From Vibrio ulleungensis (lineage in GTDB: Bacteria > Pseudomonadota > Gammaproteobacteria > Enterobacterales > Vibrionaceae): a stretch of 64,000 nt of DNA. Of this stretch, positions 37,826 to 47,826 are shown piece after piece. The first letter of the stretch is position 1, and each line of letters starts with the position of its first letter. The notes under the pieces are model-generated. The model was not told where the DNA came from and searched no databases. It saw only the letters and a list, made by a program, of their open reading frames with translations. The stretch spans positions 213,510 to 277,509 of the forward strand of contig NZ_JAFEUM010000007.1 in NCBI RefSeq assembly GCF_016900875.1. Reading direction: 5' to 3'. Both the position numbers and the translations under genes were made by a program.

Positions 37826-39553
37826 CTACAAGTAAACCGGCTCAGCGGAGCCACCGTTATCACCTTCACCAAGCGCCATGACTTCATCTAAACTCACCAC
37901 GCCTTGCACAGCCAACTCCATAGCAGACGTTAGCAACGGTTTGTAATGTGAAGTCGCACGTGCTGTTCGAGCAAACCCAACCGCGTCATTGGCTCTTAAG
38001 GCATCCATAAGAGCGTTATCTAATTCAAGTAACTCAAACACACCAATTCGGCCGCGATAGCCCGTTAGGTTACAGTTTTGGCAGCCCTTTCCTCGAGAGA
38101 ATCGATGAGAAACCTGATTCGGGAATCTTGATTCTAACCAAATACGCTTAGCTTCATCCGCTTCTTCTTCATGCGAGCAATCGGTACACACTCGTCGAAC
38201 GAGTCGCTGTGCCAATACGGCTCGAACGGAACTGGCAACCAAATACCCAGGAGCCCCCATGTCCATCATACGAAGTGCACTGTCAACGGCATCGTTAGTA
38301 TGTAAGGTGCTGAGTACAAGGTGACCGGTTAACGCGGCGCGCAAACCTATCTCAACCGTTTCTTGATCACGCATCTCACCCACTAGGATAATGTCGGGGT
38401 CTTGACGGAGAAAAGTTCTTAATACCGTCGAAAAATCTAAGTTAATTTTAGGGTTAACTTGCACTTGATTCACTCGGGGCAATCGATACTCAACCGGATC
38501 TTCAGCGGTGATGATTTTTTTACCTGGTGAGTTAAGCTCAGACAGCGCTCCATACAAGGTTGTCGTTTTACCTGAGCCTGTCGGCCCAGTGACCAAGATC
38601 ATTCCGTGTGGACGCTGCAATTGCTTGCGGATCCTTGCCAATATGTCTGCTGGTAATCCTGAGTCTTCGAGTTTAAGAATACCCGCAGTTTGATTGAGTA
38701 AACGCATGACCACTGATTCGCCATATTGCACAGGCATGGTCGACATACGAATATCGACAGACTGACCTTTACTGCGAATATTAAAACGTCCATCTTGAGG
38801 CAGGCGCTTCTCTGAAATATCGAGATTCGCCATCAGTTTTAAGCGCAACACTAGCGCCGAAGCAATGTTTACTTCGTTAAGCAGCGTTTCGTGCAATACG
38901 CCATCGATACGCTGGCGTAATCGCAAAACGTTGGCGTCAGGCTCAATATGAATATCGGACGCACCGACCTGTATAGCATCTTCAAACAGCGAGTTAATAA
39001 GTTTAACAACCGTGACTTCTTCACTGTCAGCTTCGTCCTGAATCTGAAAACTAAACTCATTGGTGTCTTGGTGTTCGGCGTCGAGCTGCTCGGCAAAGGA
39101 TGCGATTTCCTTTGTACGACGGTAGTAACGATCAAAGCCATCAACTAGCTGATGCTCAGCAGCAATAACAAACTGTAGGTTATAAGCGGACAGTTGGGTC
39201 GCTATAGATTCTTGAGCGAACAAGTCAGCAGGATCACTCATCGCTACATTTAAGGTGTCTGCTGATTGCCCTATTACCAGGGCCCGTAGTCGGCGTGCAT
39301 GAACTTCAGGTAGCAGTTGTACAGCTTCTACATCCACCTGAAATCGGCTTAAATCAATTAACGGCAGATCAAGTTGTTGAGACAGAAACTCGAGCATTTG
39401 GTGCTCAGATAGAAACCCTAGTTGGATCAGTGTATCTCCAAGCTTACGACCGGTTTGCTGTTGTGCCGACAATGCTTGAGTGACTTGTTCCTCAGTGATG
39501 ATACCTTCTTCGACTAAGAGGTCGCCGAGGCGTTTACGAAGCTTAATTGCCAT
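37826..39553 (-). CDS. mshE: MSHA pilus extension ATPase MshE
   Basis: Hexameric GspE/PilB ATPase that powers pilus extension. The ATG at 39553 overlaps mshN by 11 bases; a longer frame upstream runs through mshN and lacks family similarity. Residues 8-65 form an MshEN domain with the paired motifs RLGDLLVEEG and KLGDTLIQLG 29 residues apart, the arrangement that binds c-di-GMP in V. cholerae MshE. Walker A is GPTGSGKT (323-330), Walker B is IILVGEMRD (388-396), and two Cys-x2-Cys pairs (about 455 and 487) form the zinc site. The product is 575 aa and appears complete. Confidence 0.95.
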   Translation of the reverse strand: MAIKLRKRLGDLLVEEGIITEEQVTQALSAQQQTGRKLGDTLIQLGFLSEHQMLEFLSQQLDLPLIDLSRFQVDVEAVQLLPEVHARRLRALVIGQSADTLNVAMSDPADLFAQESIATQLSAYNLQFVIAAEHQLVDGFDRYYRRTKEIASFAEQLDAEHQDTNEFSFQIQDEADSEEVTVVKLINSLFEDAIQVGASDIHIEPDANVLRLRQRIDGVLHETLLNEVNIASALVLRLKLMANLDISEKRLPQDGRFNIRSKGQSVDIRMSTMPVQYGESVVMRLLNQTAGILKLEDSGLPADILARIRKQLQRPHGMILVTGPTGSGKTTTLYGALSELNSPGKKIITAEDPVEYRLPRVNQVQVNPKINLDFSTVLRTFLRQDPDIILVGEMRDQETVEIGLRAALTGHLVLSTLHTNDAVDSALRMMDMGAPGYLVASSVRAVLAQRLVRRVCTDCSHEEEADEAKRIWLESRFPNQVSHRFSRGKGCQNCNLTGYRGRIGVFELLELDNALMDALRANDAVGFARTARATSHYKPLLTSAMELAVQGVVSLDEVMALGEGDNGGSAEPVYL

Positions 39554-40802
39554 CGCTACTCTCCTGCATCGACGTAAGCAATGCGATTCGTTGTCGAATG
39601 AAGTCTTGAGAGCTATTTGACACACCAACCTTGCCCAGTGCACTTTGGTAGGATGCCATTGCCAATTCAAACTCTAGTGAACGCTCTTGTTGAATGGCAA
39701 GTCCTAACCACCAACGACCATTTTGTGGCTCTCGTTCTGCCAGCATCGAATAACTTTGCTTCGCAATATCGACGTTCTTAATCTGCTGTGCCACGCCCGC
39801 ACGCAATGCTAAGTAATCATTGCTTGCGTTATTGGGTAAGTAAGCCAAGGGGGAAAGTGCCGCCTCTGTTTGCTTCTCTTTAAGGAGCAACTTAGCCAGG
39901 GCTATCCTAAGAGGCTCGCCATCTTGATTAATTTGAATGCCTTGTTGCAACAAGTCCATCGCTTTACGTGTTTGACGTTTCCCATAATAAAGAGCAGCAA
40001 GGCGCTGCCTAGTTGCCTCATCTGTTGGCACAAAGCGAAGGGCTTTGGTGTATTCACTAATGGCTGTGTCCGCATCATTGGATTCAACGGCTTTTTGAGC
40101 GCGAGAAATAGCTTGCTTTGCTAAATCTTGAGGCGTCAAGTCAACCTGCTCAATGGTCATACTCTCGGTTTGCACAACCTGAGTTGCTTTCGCAATCAAT
40201 ATAGGTTTTTCGATAGGTTTGGCTGCAGGTGCGGGGGCCTTGGCAACCGTTTGAGGTGCGACAACTTTAGCGTTTTTTTCGGCGCTACTTTTCTTGGGTG
40301 GTACTGTATTTTTTGGTGCCACTGCTGCCGTGTTAACAACCGCTGCTTTTGTCGTGTTTTGTAGAGGAGGAGCTGTTGAGGCGCTTTTTGTCTCAACCGT
40401 TGACATAACAGGCGCTGTTGCTGTCGCGTTATTGTCTGAGGAGGTTGCTGATGCTGCTAACGAATAAACTGTAACAACGTCGGTATCCAAGGCCGTTTTC
40501 TGCGTTGGCGCTGTCGTGACTTCAACAATAGGATCGCTGTTTACTACAAGTGGCTCGACTTCAACAATAACCTTTTGCGTTTCATTCGGTTGTGAAGCGA
40601 CGAGTACCTCGCTTGCAGGGCTTGATTGATTTGCTGTCATCGCCCAACTTCCAATCGCTAAGCTGACACATACGCCAATTCCAACCCAGATGAAAGGGGA
40701 TACACCGCGTTTTACCGCAGGGATCTCGGCTTTCTCAATCGATTGAGGAGTTGCACCGTTTTGTTCTGATATTTTTGATAGTGCGTTATTCACTACACTC
40801 AT
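39543..40802 (-). CDS. mshN: MSHA biogenesis protein MshN (TPR repeats)
   Basis: Inner-membrane protein of the assembly block (419 aa). A short cytoplasmic N-terminus and one membrane helix (about 34-55) precede a Pro/Ala/Thr/Lys-rich low-complexity linker (about 75-205) and a C-terminal set of TPR-like repeats (about 230-410) that probably binds partners in the periplasm. It overlaps mshM by four bases and mshE by 11. Confidence 0.88.
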   Translation of the reverse strand: MSVVNNALSKISEQNGATPQSIEKAEIPAVKRGVSPFIWVGIGVCVSLAIGSWAMTANQSSPASEVLVASQPNETQKVIVEVEPLVVNSDPIVEVTTAPTQKTALDTDVVTVYSLAASATSSDNNATATAPVMSTVETKSASTAPPLQNTTKAAVVNTAAVAPKNTVPPKKSSAEKNAKVVAPQTVAKAPAPAAKPIEKPILIAKATQVVQTESMTIEQVDLTPQDLAKQAISRAQKAVESNDADTAISEYTKALRFVPTDEATRQRLAALYYGKRQTRKAMDLLQQGIQINQDGEPLRIALAKLLLKEKQTEAALSPLAYLPNNASNDYLALRAGVAQQIKNVDIAKQSYSMLAEREPQNGRWWLGLAIQQERSLEFELAMASYQSALGKVGVSNSSQDFIRQRIALLTSMQESSDGN

Positions 40803-41644
40803 GCTTCACTCCAGCCCCATAAAAATGGGGTTTTGTACTTTGGTTTTTGTACGACATAGGTGTCTTTCATCGCATCGTACAAACTTTCATTTTGAACACT
40901 TTGTTTATTCGCACTAAATGCCAGCAGCAGTGATTTATGACACAACTGATTTATGATCCTAGGAATGCCACCCGCGGCCTTCCAGATTGCTTTCTTTTGA
41001 GATAGAGAAAATAGATCTGGACTCCCACCACACTGCGTGATCCTATGATCTATATAGGCGATGCTTTCTTCGACACTCAACGGCCGAAGCTCGGCACTAA
41101 AAGTAATGCGCTGCCTAAACTGTCTTAGATGATGCATATTAAGTCGCTCATCAAGCTCTGGCTGTCCCAATAGAATTATTTGTAAAAGCTTTTTGTCGGT
41201 CGTTTCTAAATTGCCAAATAGGCGTAAGGTTTCAAGCGCTTCATCACTCAATGCCTGTGCTTCATCAATCAACGCTACAACTTGTTTATCTTGTTGACTC
41301 AGCGTCAATAAACGAGACTGAATTTTATCCACCAGCAACCGAGAGTCGGGCTCGTCGATTCCTAGCTCTCTAGCAATCGCAACGCGCAGCTCTAAACCGT
41401 CCAAAACAGGATTAGGCAGATAGATTAGAGCGCACTTATCTTGTAACTGCTCTATCAGCATCCGGCAGAGCATGGTTTTGCCAGTCCCAACCTCACCCAC
41501 TAACTTTATAACACCCTCGCCCATCTCAACCGCTGACAGCACGGTATGAATCGCTTCATAGTGCGGTGGGAGTGCATGAAACAGCGCTGTATTGGGTGTT
41601 AGCCCAAAAGGTTGCTGATTGAAGCCATAACGGGTGTAGTACAT
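40799..41644 (-). CDS. mshM: MSHA biogenesis ATPase MshM (ExeA-like)
   Basis: AAA+ ATPase of the ExeA/GspA N-terminal type (281 aa); in type II secretion such proteins help place the secretin through the peptidoglycan. Walker A is GEVGTGKT (50-57), Walker B is VVALIDEAQAL, and a C-terminal lid segment ends IPRIINQLCHK. No peptidoglycan-binding domain is fused, unlike ExeA. Joined to mshL by a one-base overlap and to mshN by four. Confidence 0.92.
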   Translation of the reverse strand: MYYTRYGFNQQPFGLTPNTALFHALPPHYEAIHTVLSAVEMGEGVIKLVGEVGTGKTMLCRMLIEQLQDKCALIYLPNPVLDGLELRVAIARELGIDEPDSRLLVDKIQSRLLTLSQQDKQVVALIDEAQALSDEALETLRLFGNLETTDKKLLQIILLGQPELDERLNMHHLRQFRQRITFSAELRPLSVEESIAYIDHRITQCGGSPDLFSLSQKKAIWKAAGGIPRIINQLCHKSLLLAFSANKQSVQNESLYDAMKDTYVVQKPKYKTPFLWGWSEA

Positions 41645-43293
41645 TATTCGCCTTCAGGGAACCATTCATTAAGTAAGCTGCGCGAGCGTTCAAGCTCTTG
41701 CTGCCAAGTGTTTACGCCTACAACGGTTGGTTTTAGTAAGATAACCAGTTCCGTTTTTTCTGTTTGCTGAACGGTATTTCTAAATAGATGCCCTAGACCA
41801 GGAATATCACCAAAAAACGGAACTTTGGAAACAGCTTCTGTGTTTGAAGACTTCATCAAGCCGCCAATAACAACAACATCTCCATCGGCTGCACGAATAA
41901 CTGAGTCTGATTCTCGTATTGAACTTTTGGCAAGAGGAAGTTCAAGCACGCCCAATGCATCGCCAAGATCAATCTGTTTGTTTTCGGTTTCAACTTCAAT
42001 TACGGCTGGGTGCACGTGCAGTAACACATGCCCGCTATCATCAATTTGTGGCGTTACGTCTAATGAAATACCAGAGAAAAATGGCGTCAGTTCTACTTCT
42101 GGTGAGACATTGGCGTTGTCGCCAGATCCTACAACGCTGGAGACATCGGTAACAAAGTACTCATCGGTACCCACTTTAATGACGGCTTTTTGGTTGTTTG
42201 CCGCGGTCACTCGTGGGCTCGATAGAACATTAAGATCGCCCTGAGTACCCATAAAGCTCAGCACCGCTTCAAAGTTACCATCACTCACGGTGATGTTGGT
42301 TTGTCCACCCAGTGCGGCTGCTGCGCCATCCAATCCTAGTATTGATGCGGCTGCATCAACACCTCGATTAATTACAATGTCTGTTCCGCCCAACGAGGCT
42401 GTCATATTGGACCAATTGATCCCTTGCTGATACCCATCACTCAAGGTTACTTCTAAGATCTTGGCTTCTAATATCACCTGACGTTGTAAACGCTTATGTG
42501 AAATACCTAAGAAGGTTCTGATTTCTCGAATTTCGTCTGGATAAGCTCGTACAGTGACCACACTCGATTGCGGTGAAACAACCACACTTCGACCGTCGGC
42601 CGTTCCGACCATCGTTGAGATTGCTTGTTGTAGCTGAAGCCAGAAATCACTTTCACTGGAGGTTTCAATTTCTACGCCACCGGTAGGTACCGAGTTTGAA
42701 GAGCTAGACCTAGACGACGAGCTTGATGAGCTTGATGAGGAATTACTGGACGAATTACTTGAGTTGTTGTCATCTTTACTGCTTACTGAGCCATTAGTAA
42801 TCGAAGTCAATGAACGACCAACACGCTTAAACTGCAAATAGTCAACGGGGATAGTTTCTGTGCGTAGACCTGCTGGATAAACTTGAATCACTTTGCCCGA
42901 GCGAACTATCTCGTACCCATACATATCACGAACAACGTTCAATACTTCGTCCATTGTGACATCGCTAAGGTTAACCGTAATTTCACCTGAGACATTAGGG
43001 TGAATGGCCGCACTGTATTCTGTACCTTTAACGATACTGGCAAAAAAAGCTTTAGCCGCTACGCCATTTGCTTGTACGCGAAATCGTCGTAGCGTATTTT
43101 GATTGCTCACAACGACGCCATCAATATCAGGCATTAAATCTGCTTGTACAGAGTTAGGTAAGTTATCGAGATCACGGCTGTTGTTCTCATTGATCGCTTC
43201 GTTCAGCGCGGCTTTCTGCTCTACGGGATCACTATGTCCCATAGAACACCCTGCTATCGTCACTGCGACCAAAATTATTAGTATATTGCGCAT
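41644..43293 (-). CDS. mshL: MSHA outer-membrane secretin MshL
   Basis: Secretin ring through which the pilus exits. A lipoprotein signal peptide ends IAGC (Cys16). An STN/N-domain (about 70-140) and N1 domain are followed by a Ser/Asn run (168-201) and the C-terminal secretin domain (about 260-530, with the LSSPRVTAANNQKAVIKVG and VVVIGGLM blocks). Length 549. The Ser run is coded by repeated AGC/TCA-type codons and may vary in length between strains. It ends by a one-base overlap with mshM. Confidence 0.94.
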   Translation of the reverse strand: MRNILIILVAVTIAGCSMGHSDPVEQKAALNEAINENNSRDLDNLPNSVQADLMPDIDGVVVSNQNTLRRFRVQANGVAAKAFFASIVKGTEYSAAIHPNVSGEITVNLSDVTMDEVLNVVRDMYGYEIVRSGKVIQVYPAGLRTETIPVDYLQFKRVGRSLTSITNGSVSSKDDNNSSNSSSNSSSSSSSSSSRSSSSNSVPTGGVEIETSSESDFWLQLQQAISTMVGTADGRSVVVSPQSSVVTVRAYPDEIREIRTFLGISHKRLQRQVILEAKILEVTLSDGYQQGINWSNMTASLGGTDIVINRGVDAAASILGLDGAAAALGGQTNITVSDGNFEAVLSFMGTQGDLNVLSSPRVTAANNQKAVIKVGTDEYFVTDVSSVVGSGDNANVSPEVELTPFFSGISLDVTPQIDDSGHVLLHVHPAVIEVETENKQIDLGDALGVLELPLAKSSIRESDSVIRAADGDVVVIGGLMKSSNTEAVSKVPFFGDIPGLGHLFRNTVQQTEKTELVILLKPTVVGVNTWQQELERSRSLLNEWFPEGE

Positions 43294-43307
43294 ATTCCCA
43301 CGGTACC

Positions 43308-43670
43308 TTATTGCTTAATGGTTGAGTCGAAGAGCTCGAGTACCCAACGCTTTCCTTGTCTCACCAAAACCACGTATTCATTATCTATTTTTTGTACTTG
43401 GTAACCTGACACCCAGTCCCCTTGCTCAACCAGCCTATCGTTTAATATCACTGAGCATTCAACGCCCCCTAAACACACAATGCTTGTCAACTTAGGGACG
43501 GGGTAATAGGTTTTCTTCTTTTCTGTCTTAACTTGTTTAGGTGCTGTCCACGATAGCGGTGCTGTCGGATCACTCGCACTGCTGTCGTCTTCTGTGTATG
43601 CGCTAGCCGTAACACTAGCGAAGCAAATAAACAGAAGAGAAAGTCCTAATTGATAGAATAACTTAACCAC
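43308..43670 (-). CDS. mshK: MSHA biogenesis protein MshK
   Basis: Small periplasmic protein (120 aa), PilP-like in position, probably linking inner-membrane partners to the secretin. A signal peptide ends near residue 23 (VTASA). Two cysteines (IVCLGGVECSV) follow. Overlaps mshJ by eight bases and lies 14 bases before mshL. Confidence 0.85.
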   Translation of the reverse strand: MVKLFYQLGLSLLFICFASVTASAYTEDDSSASDPTAPLSWTAPKQVKTEKKKTYYPVPKLTSIVCLGGVECSVILNDRLVEQGDWVSGYQVQKIDNEYVVLVRQGKRWVLELFDSTIKQ

Positions 43671-44319
43671 CGATAAACTCCTGTCTAGAGCTCAATGTAT
43701 ACACTTCCATGACTAATCGAGCTTCAGGATACTCCTCTACGGTATACTGATAACTGCGCCAAAAATACTGCATAGGCATAGACTCGAGCAGTTGTAGATA
43801 CTCTAAAATATCGAAGTACTTTCCAGTTAACTCAATGCGCACTGGATGCAGATAAAAACCATCGGTATCTTCACCGTTCACGTTGCTCTTTGCCACCAAT
43901 GTTTCTGGCGTTTGTGAATTGAGAGATACGAGCGTCAACTTAGTACTGTTTTGCAAAACATCTTCAAGTAAATGGGCCATTTGACTGGGGGCAATTAAGC
44001 TATTCACCATTGTGGACAGCTCTTCACTTAGCGCCAAACTCTCGTCCATCAATTGCTCGAGTTTTCGGTCAATTTCCCTATCTGGGTCGCGTTTTAGTTG
44101 AGCTTCCAAAGCGATGTTTTCATTTTCTAATCGACTGACTGACCTTACATCGGCGTCAAAGCGAGATTTGCTGGCGTCGTACTGCTTCATTGCTGGTTCA
44201 ATAAAAAGTGTTAATCCCAACAGAAAAATACCTACCGCACTGCAAATCACAATCAGCCATTTTTCTCGCTCGGAAAGTTGAGTAAACTTTTCACTCCATT
44301 GCTGCCAACGTTCTGCCAT
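43663..44319 (-). CDS. mshJ: MSHA biogenesis protein MshJ
   Basis: PilO/GspM-like bitopic protein (218 aa): short cytoplasmic N-terminus, a membrane helix (about 24-42), a coiled-coil-prone stretch (about 45-100) and a small alpha/beta periplasmic domain. It follows mshI directly with no gap. Assigned from layout and position. Confidence 0.88.
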   Translation of the reverse strand: MAERWQQWSEKFTQLSEREKWLIVICSAVGIFLLGLTLFIEPAMKQYDASKSRFDADVRSVSRLENENIALEAQLKRDPDREIDRKLEQLMDESLALSEELSTMVNSLIAPSQMAHLLEDVLQNSTKLTLVSLNSQTPETLVAKSNVNGEDTDGFYLHPVRIELTGKYFDILEYLQLLESMPMQYFWRSYQYTVEEYPEARLVMEVYTLSSRQEFIGG

Positions 44320-45771
44320 TTATTTACTTCCTGCTTTTGAGTCGACTTTAAACGTAACAACGCCTTCTTCATTGCGTCCAATATTTAGCGACTCGAAACT
44401 ACGCCCCACTAAATTGACTTCTTGTTTAAATTCTTTGAGCCAGCTTGGGACGCTGGTTGGATCTTTAGCCAAACCTTCAAAGCTGAGCTTATCTGCGCTG
44501 ATATAAATAGATCCAAGCGCTATATCATCGCGATCAATATTGGCCAAGGCTGACATGACACCTGAAAAGCCAGTGCGTTGTGTTTCATCGAATCGACCGA
44601 CAGCGCTCAGTGAGACTCGCTTAGCTTCGATGTCTTTTTCTATGCGTTCAGCCGCATCAAGCTTGCTTTTTGTCGCGACATGCTGCGATAGCTTTTGCTG
44701 CAACCTCGCTTGCTCTGACGTTAATTCACTAACTTGGTTTTTAACCGAAACCCACTGTTTTTGGATTTGAGTGTTTTGATAACTATAGTAAGCCGTTGTC
44801 GCTGCAATTGCCGCGCTCAGTACCCCTAAACAGATAAGTGTTGTTGCTAGAGTAAACACCTCTTTTTGAGGGTGTAAGTGTTCTGGGTATAAGTTAACAG
44901 CAAACTGATTTAGCAGTGCAGTCTTTGTTAACACAGCTCCTACGCTCTCCCACTCTTGCGGAAGAGTGGCAACATTAACACTTAATCTCGAGTTCAGTTC
45001 TTCCAATAACTGGGGAGTATCTTCTTCATCACAGACAACAAACAGGTGATTGAAGTGGACCTGCTTAAAGCTTGCCGACAGATAATCAACCGAGCGTTGA
45101 ACCTCGAGTGCAAGACTATCAAATTGAAGCCCACCCGCAGGTGATGACGTCAAAGGTGCCACTACGCCTCGGATCCCTCGTTGAAACACGGTATGGCCAT
45201 CATTGATTGCCGCAACTGAGAAGTTTTCTTTCTGCGCACGATGCAGCAATAAAAAATTATCCTGTTGAGTCGCGACTTTTGCCCACACTTCATTTTCCGG
45301 GATGACCTGCGCAAGATCGAGCCCTTGACTCTCACAGGCAGATTTTAATAGCTCTAGCTGTGTTTTCTTATACACATAAGCTTGGCTTTTTCCTTTAGTC
45401 GGTAACTCAACGGCATCAACGACAACGTCTGAAATTCGCTCTGCAATAACATCTTTTAACAAAAAAGGGAGTGCAACTGGCCACTCTTCTTTGGGAATTT
45501 TTGGGGTGTCAATTTGATAAGCTTGGTAAAATTCTGAGCCTAACACAACAATGCAGGAGAGACCTTTAACCTCGATACTTTCCAAAACGTTATGCAGCGC
45601 TTGCCCCCAATCACCGCCGTCTACAGGAACCTGATTGTGGCTGAATTGCTGGTCCTGTTGTTGGGTGAAATAGAGAACATGTTTACTGACAAAAAACGTC
45701 ACGCCACCTTGGGTAGCGCTCGACTTACTCAATCGTTTGAAGAGTTTCAGTTGGCTAAATGTCTTGGACAT
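44320..45771 (-). CDS. mshI: MSHA biogenesis protein MshI
   Basis: PilM/PilN-like or GspL-like protein (483 aa). The N-terminal 280 residues form a cytoplasmic actin-like domain, followed by a membrane helix (about 308-330) and a coiled coil (about 335-385) and periplasmic domain. It precedes the csrD stop by a short 63-base gap, so the mshI promoter may be within that gap or shared with csrD. Confidence 0.88.
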   Translation of the reverse strand: MSKTFSQLKLFKRLSKSSATQGGVTFFVSKHVLYFTQQQDQQFSHNQVPVDGGDWGQALHNVLESIEVKGLSCIVVLGSEFYQAYQIDTPKIPKEEWPVALPFLLKDVIAERISDVVVDAVELPTKGKSQAYVYKKTQLELLKSACESQGLDLAQVIPENEVWAKVATQQDNFLLLHRAQKENFSVAAINDGHTVFQRGIRGVVAPLTSSPAGGLQFDSLALEVQRSVDYLSASFKQVHFNHLFVVCDEEDTPQLLEELNSRLSVNVATLPQEWESVGAVLTKTALLNQFAVNLYPEHLHPQKEVFTLATTLICLGVLSAAIAATTAYYSYQNTQIQKQWVSVKNQVSELTSEQARLQQKLSQHVATKSKLDAAERIEKDIEAKRVSLSAVGRFDETQRTGFSGVMSALANIDRDDIALGSIYISADKLSFEGLAKDPTSVPSWLKEFKQEVNLVGRSFESLNIGRNEEGVVTFKVDSKAGSK

Positions 45772-45834
45772 AAGGATTGATACAATTCCCTTTCTATTAA
45801 GTCTTTAATAATACTACACTTTGAATTAGTTGAG

Positions 45835-47826
45835 CTATTTTTTACGCCAGCGATTACGTCGACCCACTTGCACCTTAGTGTTGTGTACAATTTTTTCAGC
45901 CTGGGTGCCCTTAAGATGTTCTTGGTCGTACAAGCGCCCTTGAACACCTTTAACACCTAGCTGTCTTAAAAAGTCCAACTCTCTTTCTTTCTCAACGCCT
46001 ACCGCAATAATCTCAGTGTTACTGTCACTGCAAGCCCCTAATAAACTGCGAACAATGAGTTGATTTTCAGGGCGACGGTCAATCTCTCGAACAATGCCTC
46101 GATGCAGTTTTAAGAACGTAATGTCAAACTCTTTTAGGTAATAAGTGCTTACAATTGTTCTGCCAACTTGTTGAACAATAACGCTCGAGCCTACGGCTGA
46201 AATCAACTTCAATACGGGACGCATAAAGTCTAAGTGCGTCACCAGCTCACTTTCTACAAACTCAAAGCTCAAGCGTTGGCGCTGGCTGGGCGGCATTGTG
46301 AGTAAGTAGTCTCTAAATCGATGTTGATGACTGCGCTGTCTAAATGGCAACGTAGATAAGTTTACCGAATAACGTCCAGAATCACTATTCACTAATTTCT
46401 TAACTTTCTGTAGGACTTCACTGTCAAACTGAGCTTCATACCCAACTTGAGTCAATGCATTATAAAACTGCGATGCTTTTAACAGTTGATTGTTTTCATC
46501 AAAGATCCTAGCAAACAGCTCCTGGTGGATCTCTTCACGTAGATTTCCATCTTCCACAAAGCAGCGCTGCGCGTAAAACTGAATGGACTCTTTTCGAGCT
46601 TGCTTATCAAACAGCTGGCGCCAGCGAACACTGCCCCTTAGAGCCTGTTCTTCATGTTGTTTGTCAAACCGGCTCCAGTTATTCGATGATTGTAATTGAG
46701 CACTTTTAAGGGCGGTCGTTGCCTCTTCCAATAATCGACCGCGGCTTTCACCATGACGGTACATGGTTAACCCAAAGTGAACCCAGTTTTCTTGATTAAC
46801 GATGGAAGATAACGATAACTTCTCTAAAGTATTGAGCAATTGATTTAACAGCTGCGCACACTCTTTTGCCCCTACACGTGGTAATAACAATGCAAAGCTA
46901 TTATCGAAGTATCGAGCGATAAGAAGTTCATCGTAGCGTGAAAAAACGCTTTTAATCGATTCGTCGAGTTGAAGTAAGAGACGCTCTTGCTCGTCACTTG
47001 ATAAGTTATCTTTGAGCTCTTCCCACTCATAGATCTCTATTAACGCTATCGCACCACTGGATCCACTTTCCATAAGACTAGACTGCAGTTTACTGTCAAA
47101 CATGACCCGATTCGCAGAGCCCGTTAGCTTATCTAAGAATGTGTTTTCACGTAGGAAAGTGTCAAATCGACTGCGCTCGCGCCGAGCATCACTAAGCTCT
47201 TGAATACACTGGTCTAATGCCTCACTAGCTGTATAAGGCCATTCTCTAGCATCCCCTTTTGCATACTCTTCTACTCGCCCAGCCAATAACATCTTGCCGC
47301 GCTCTTCTAACAGTTCTGTGCCCAACAGTTGCTGTTGCAACCATTTCACGCCTTGATACAAGCAAAAAATGATCAAAATAATCGCAAAGGTAAACGAAGA
47401 TAGAGCTCCAATAGAGTAGCTGTACCCTACATAGGGAGGAACCAATTTTATCTCGAGGACGTAGTCTGGATGACTCATTAAGGCGAACTCATCGCCATAC
47501 AGCATCGCTGTATCCCACTTTTGGGATGTGTCTCGATAGTCAAAAATGGTGCCGGTGTTGGTCGAACGAATCTCTAGCTCAATGACACTGCTGGCTTTAA
47601 GCAATTTTGGGATCCAGCGACGAAGCTCTTCCGGGTCATGCTCCTTAGATAGCTCTTCATCCACGACTTGTACAATGCTTCTCAACGTTTGATGCATATA
47701 CTCATCGCCGAGTTTTTTGATCGAAAAGCTACCGCCAACAAACAGCAGGAATATGGTGGTCACAACAATCATGGTCACAACTGTAACCATTCTGGTGCTT
47801 AGTTTTAATGTGGAGGTGTATCTCAT
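45835..47826 (-). CDS. csrD: CsrD/MshH, degenerate GGDEF-EAL regulator
   Basis: Inner-membrane protein (663 aa) that in E. coli promotes decay of the CsrB/CsrC sRNAs through RNase E. Two membrane helices bracket a periplasmic segment (about 15-35 and 135-160); a HAMP-like linker is followed by GGDEF-like and EAL-like domains. Both are degenerate: the GGDEF site reads RYFDNSF and the EAL start HQELFARI. So it should neither make nor cleave c-di-GMP, as in E. coli CsrD. Length and layout match. Confidence 0.92.
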   Translation of the reverse strand: MRYTSTLKLSTRMVTVVTMIVVTTIFLLFVGGSFSIKKLGDEYMHQTLRSIVQVVDEELSKEHDPEELRRWIPKLLKASSVIELEIRSTNTGTIFDYRDTSQKWDTAMLYGDEFALMSHPDYVLEIKLVPPYVGYSYSIGALSSFTFAIILIIFCLYQGVKWLQQQLLGTELLEERGKMLLAGRVEEYAKGDAREWPYTASEALDQCIQELSDARRERSRFDTFLRENTFLDKLTGSANRVMFDSKLQSSLMESGSSGAIALIEIYEWEELKDNLSSDEQERLLLQLDESIKSVFSRYDELLIARYFDNSFALLLPRVGAKECAQLLNQLLNTLEKLSLSSIVNQENWVHFGLTMYRHGESRGRLLEEATTALKSAQLQSSNNWSRFDKQHEEQALRGSVRWRQLFDKQARKESIQFYAQRCFVEDGNLREEIHQELFARIFDENNQLLKASQFYNALTQVGYEAQFDSEVLQKVKKLVNSDSGRYSVNLSTLPFRQRSHQHRFRDYLLTMPPSQRQRLSFEFVESELVTHLDFMRPVLKLISAVGSSVIVQQVGRTIVSTYYLKEFDITFLKLHRGIVREIDRRPENQLIVRSLLGACSDSNTEIIAVGVEKERELDFLRQLGVKGVQGRLYDQEHLKGTQAEKIVHNTKVQVGRRNRWRKK

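Noticed and set aside
39554..39670. N-terminal extension of the mshE frame into mshN
   Set aside because: It overlaps conserved mshN coding and lies before the MshEN domain; not similar to any MshE start.
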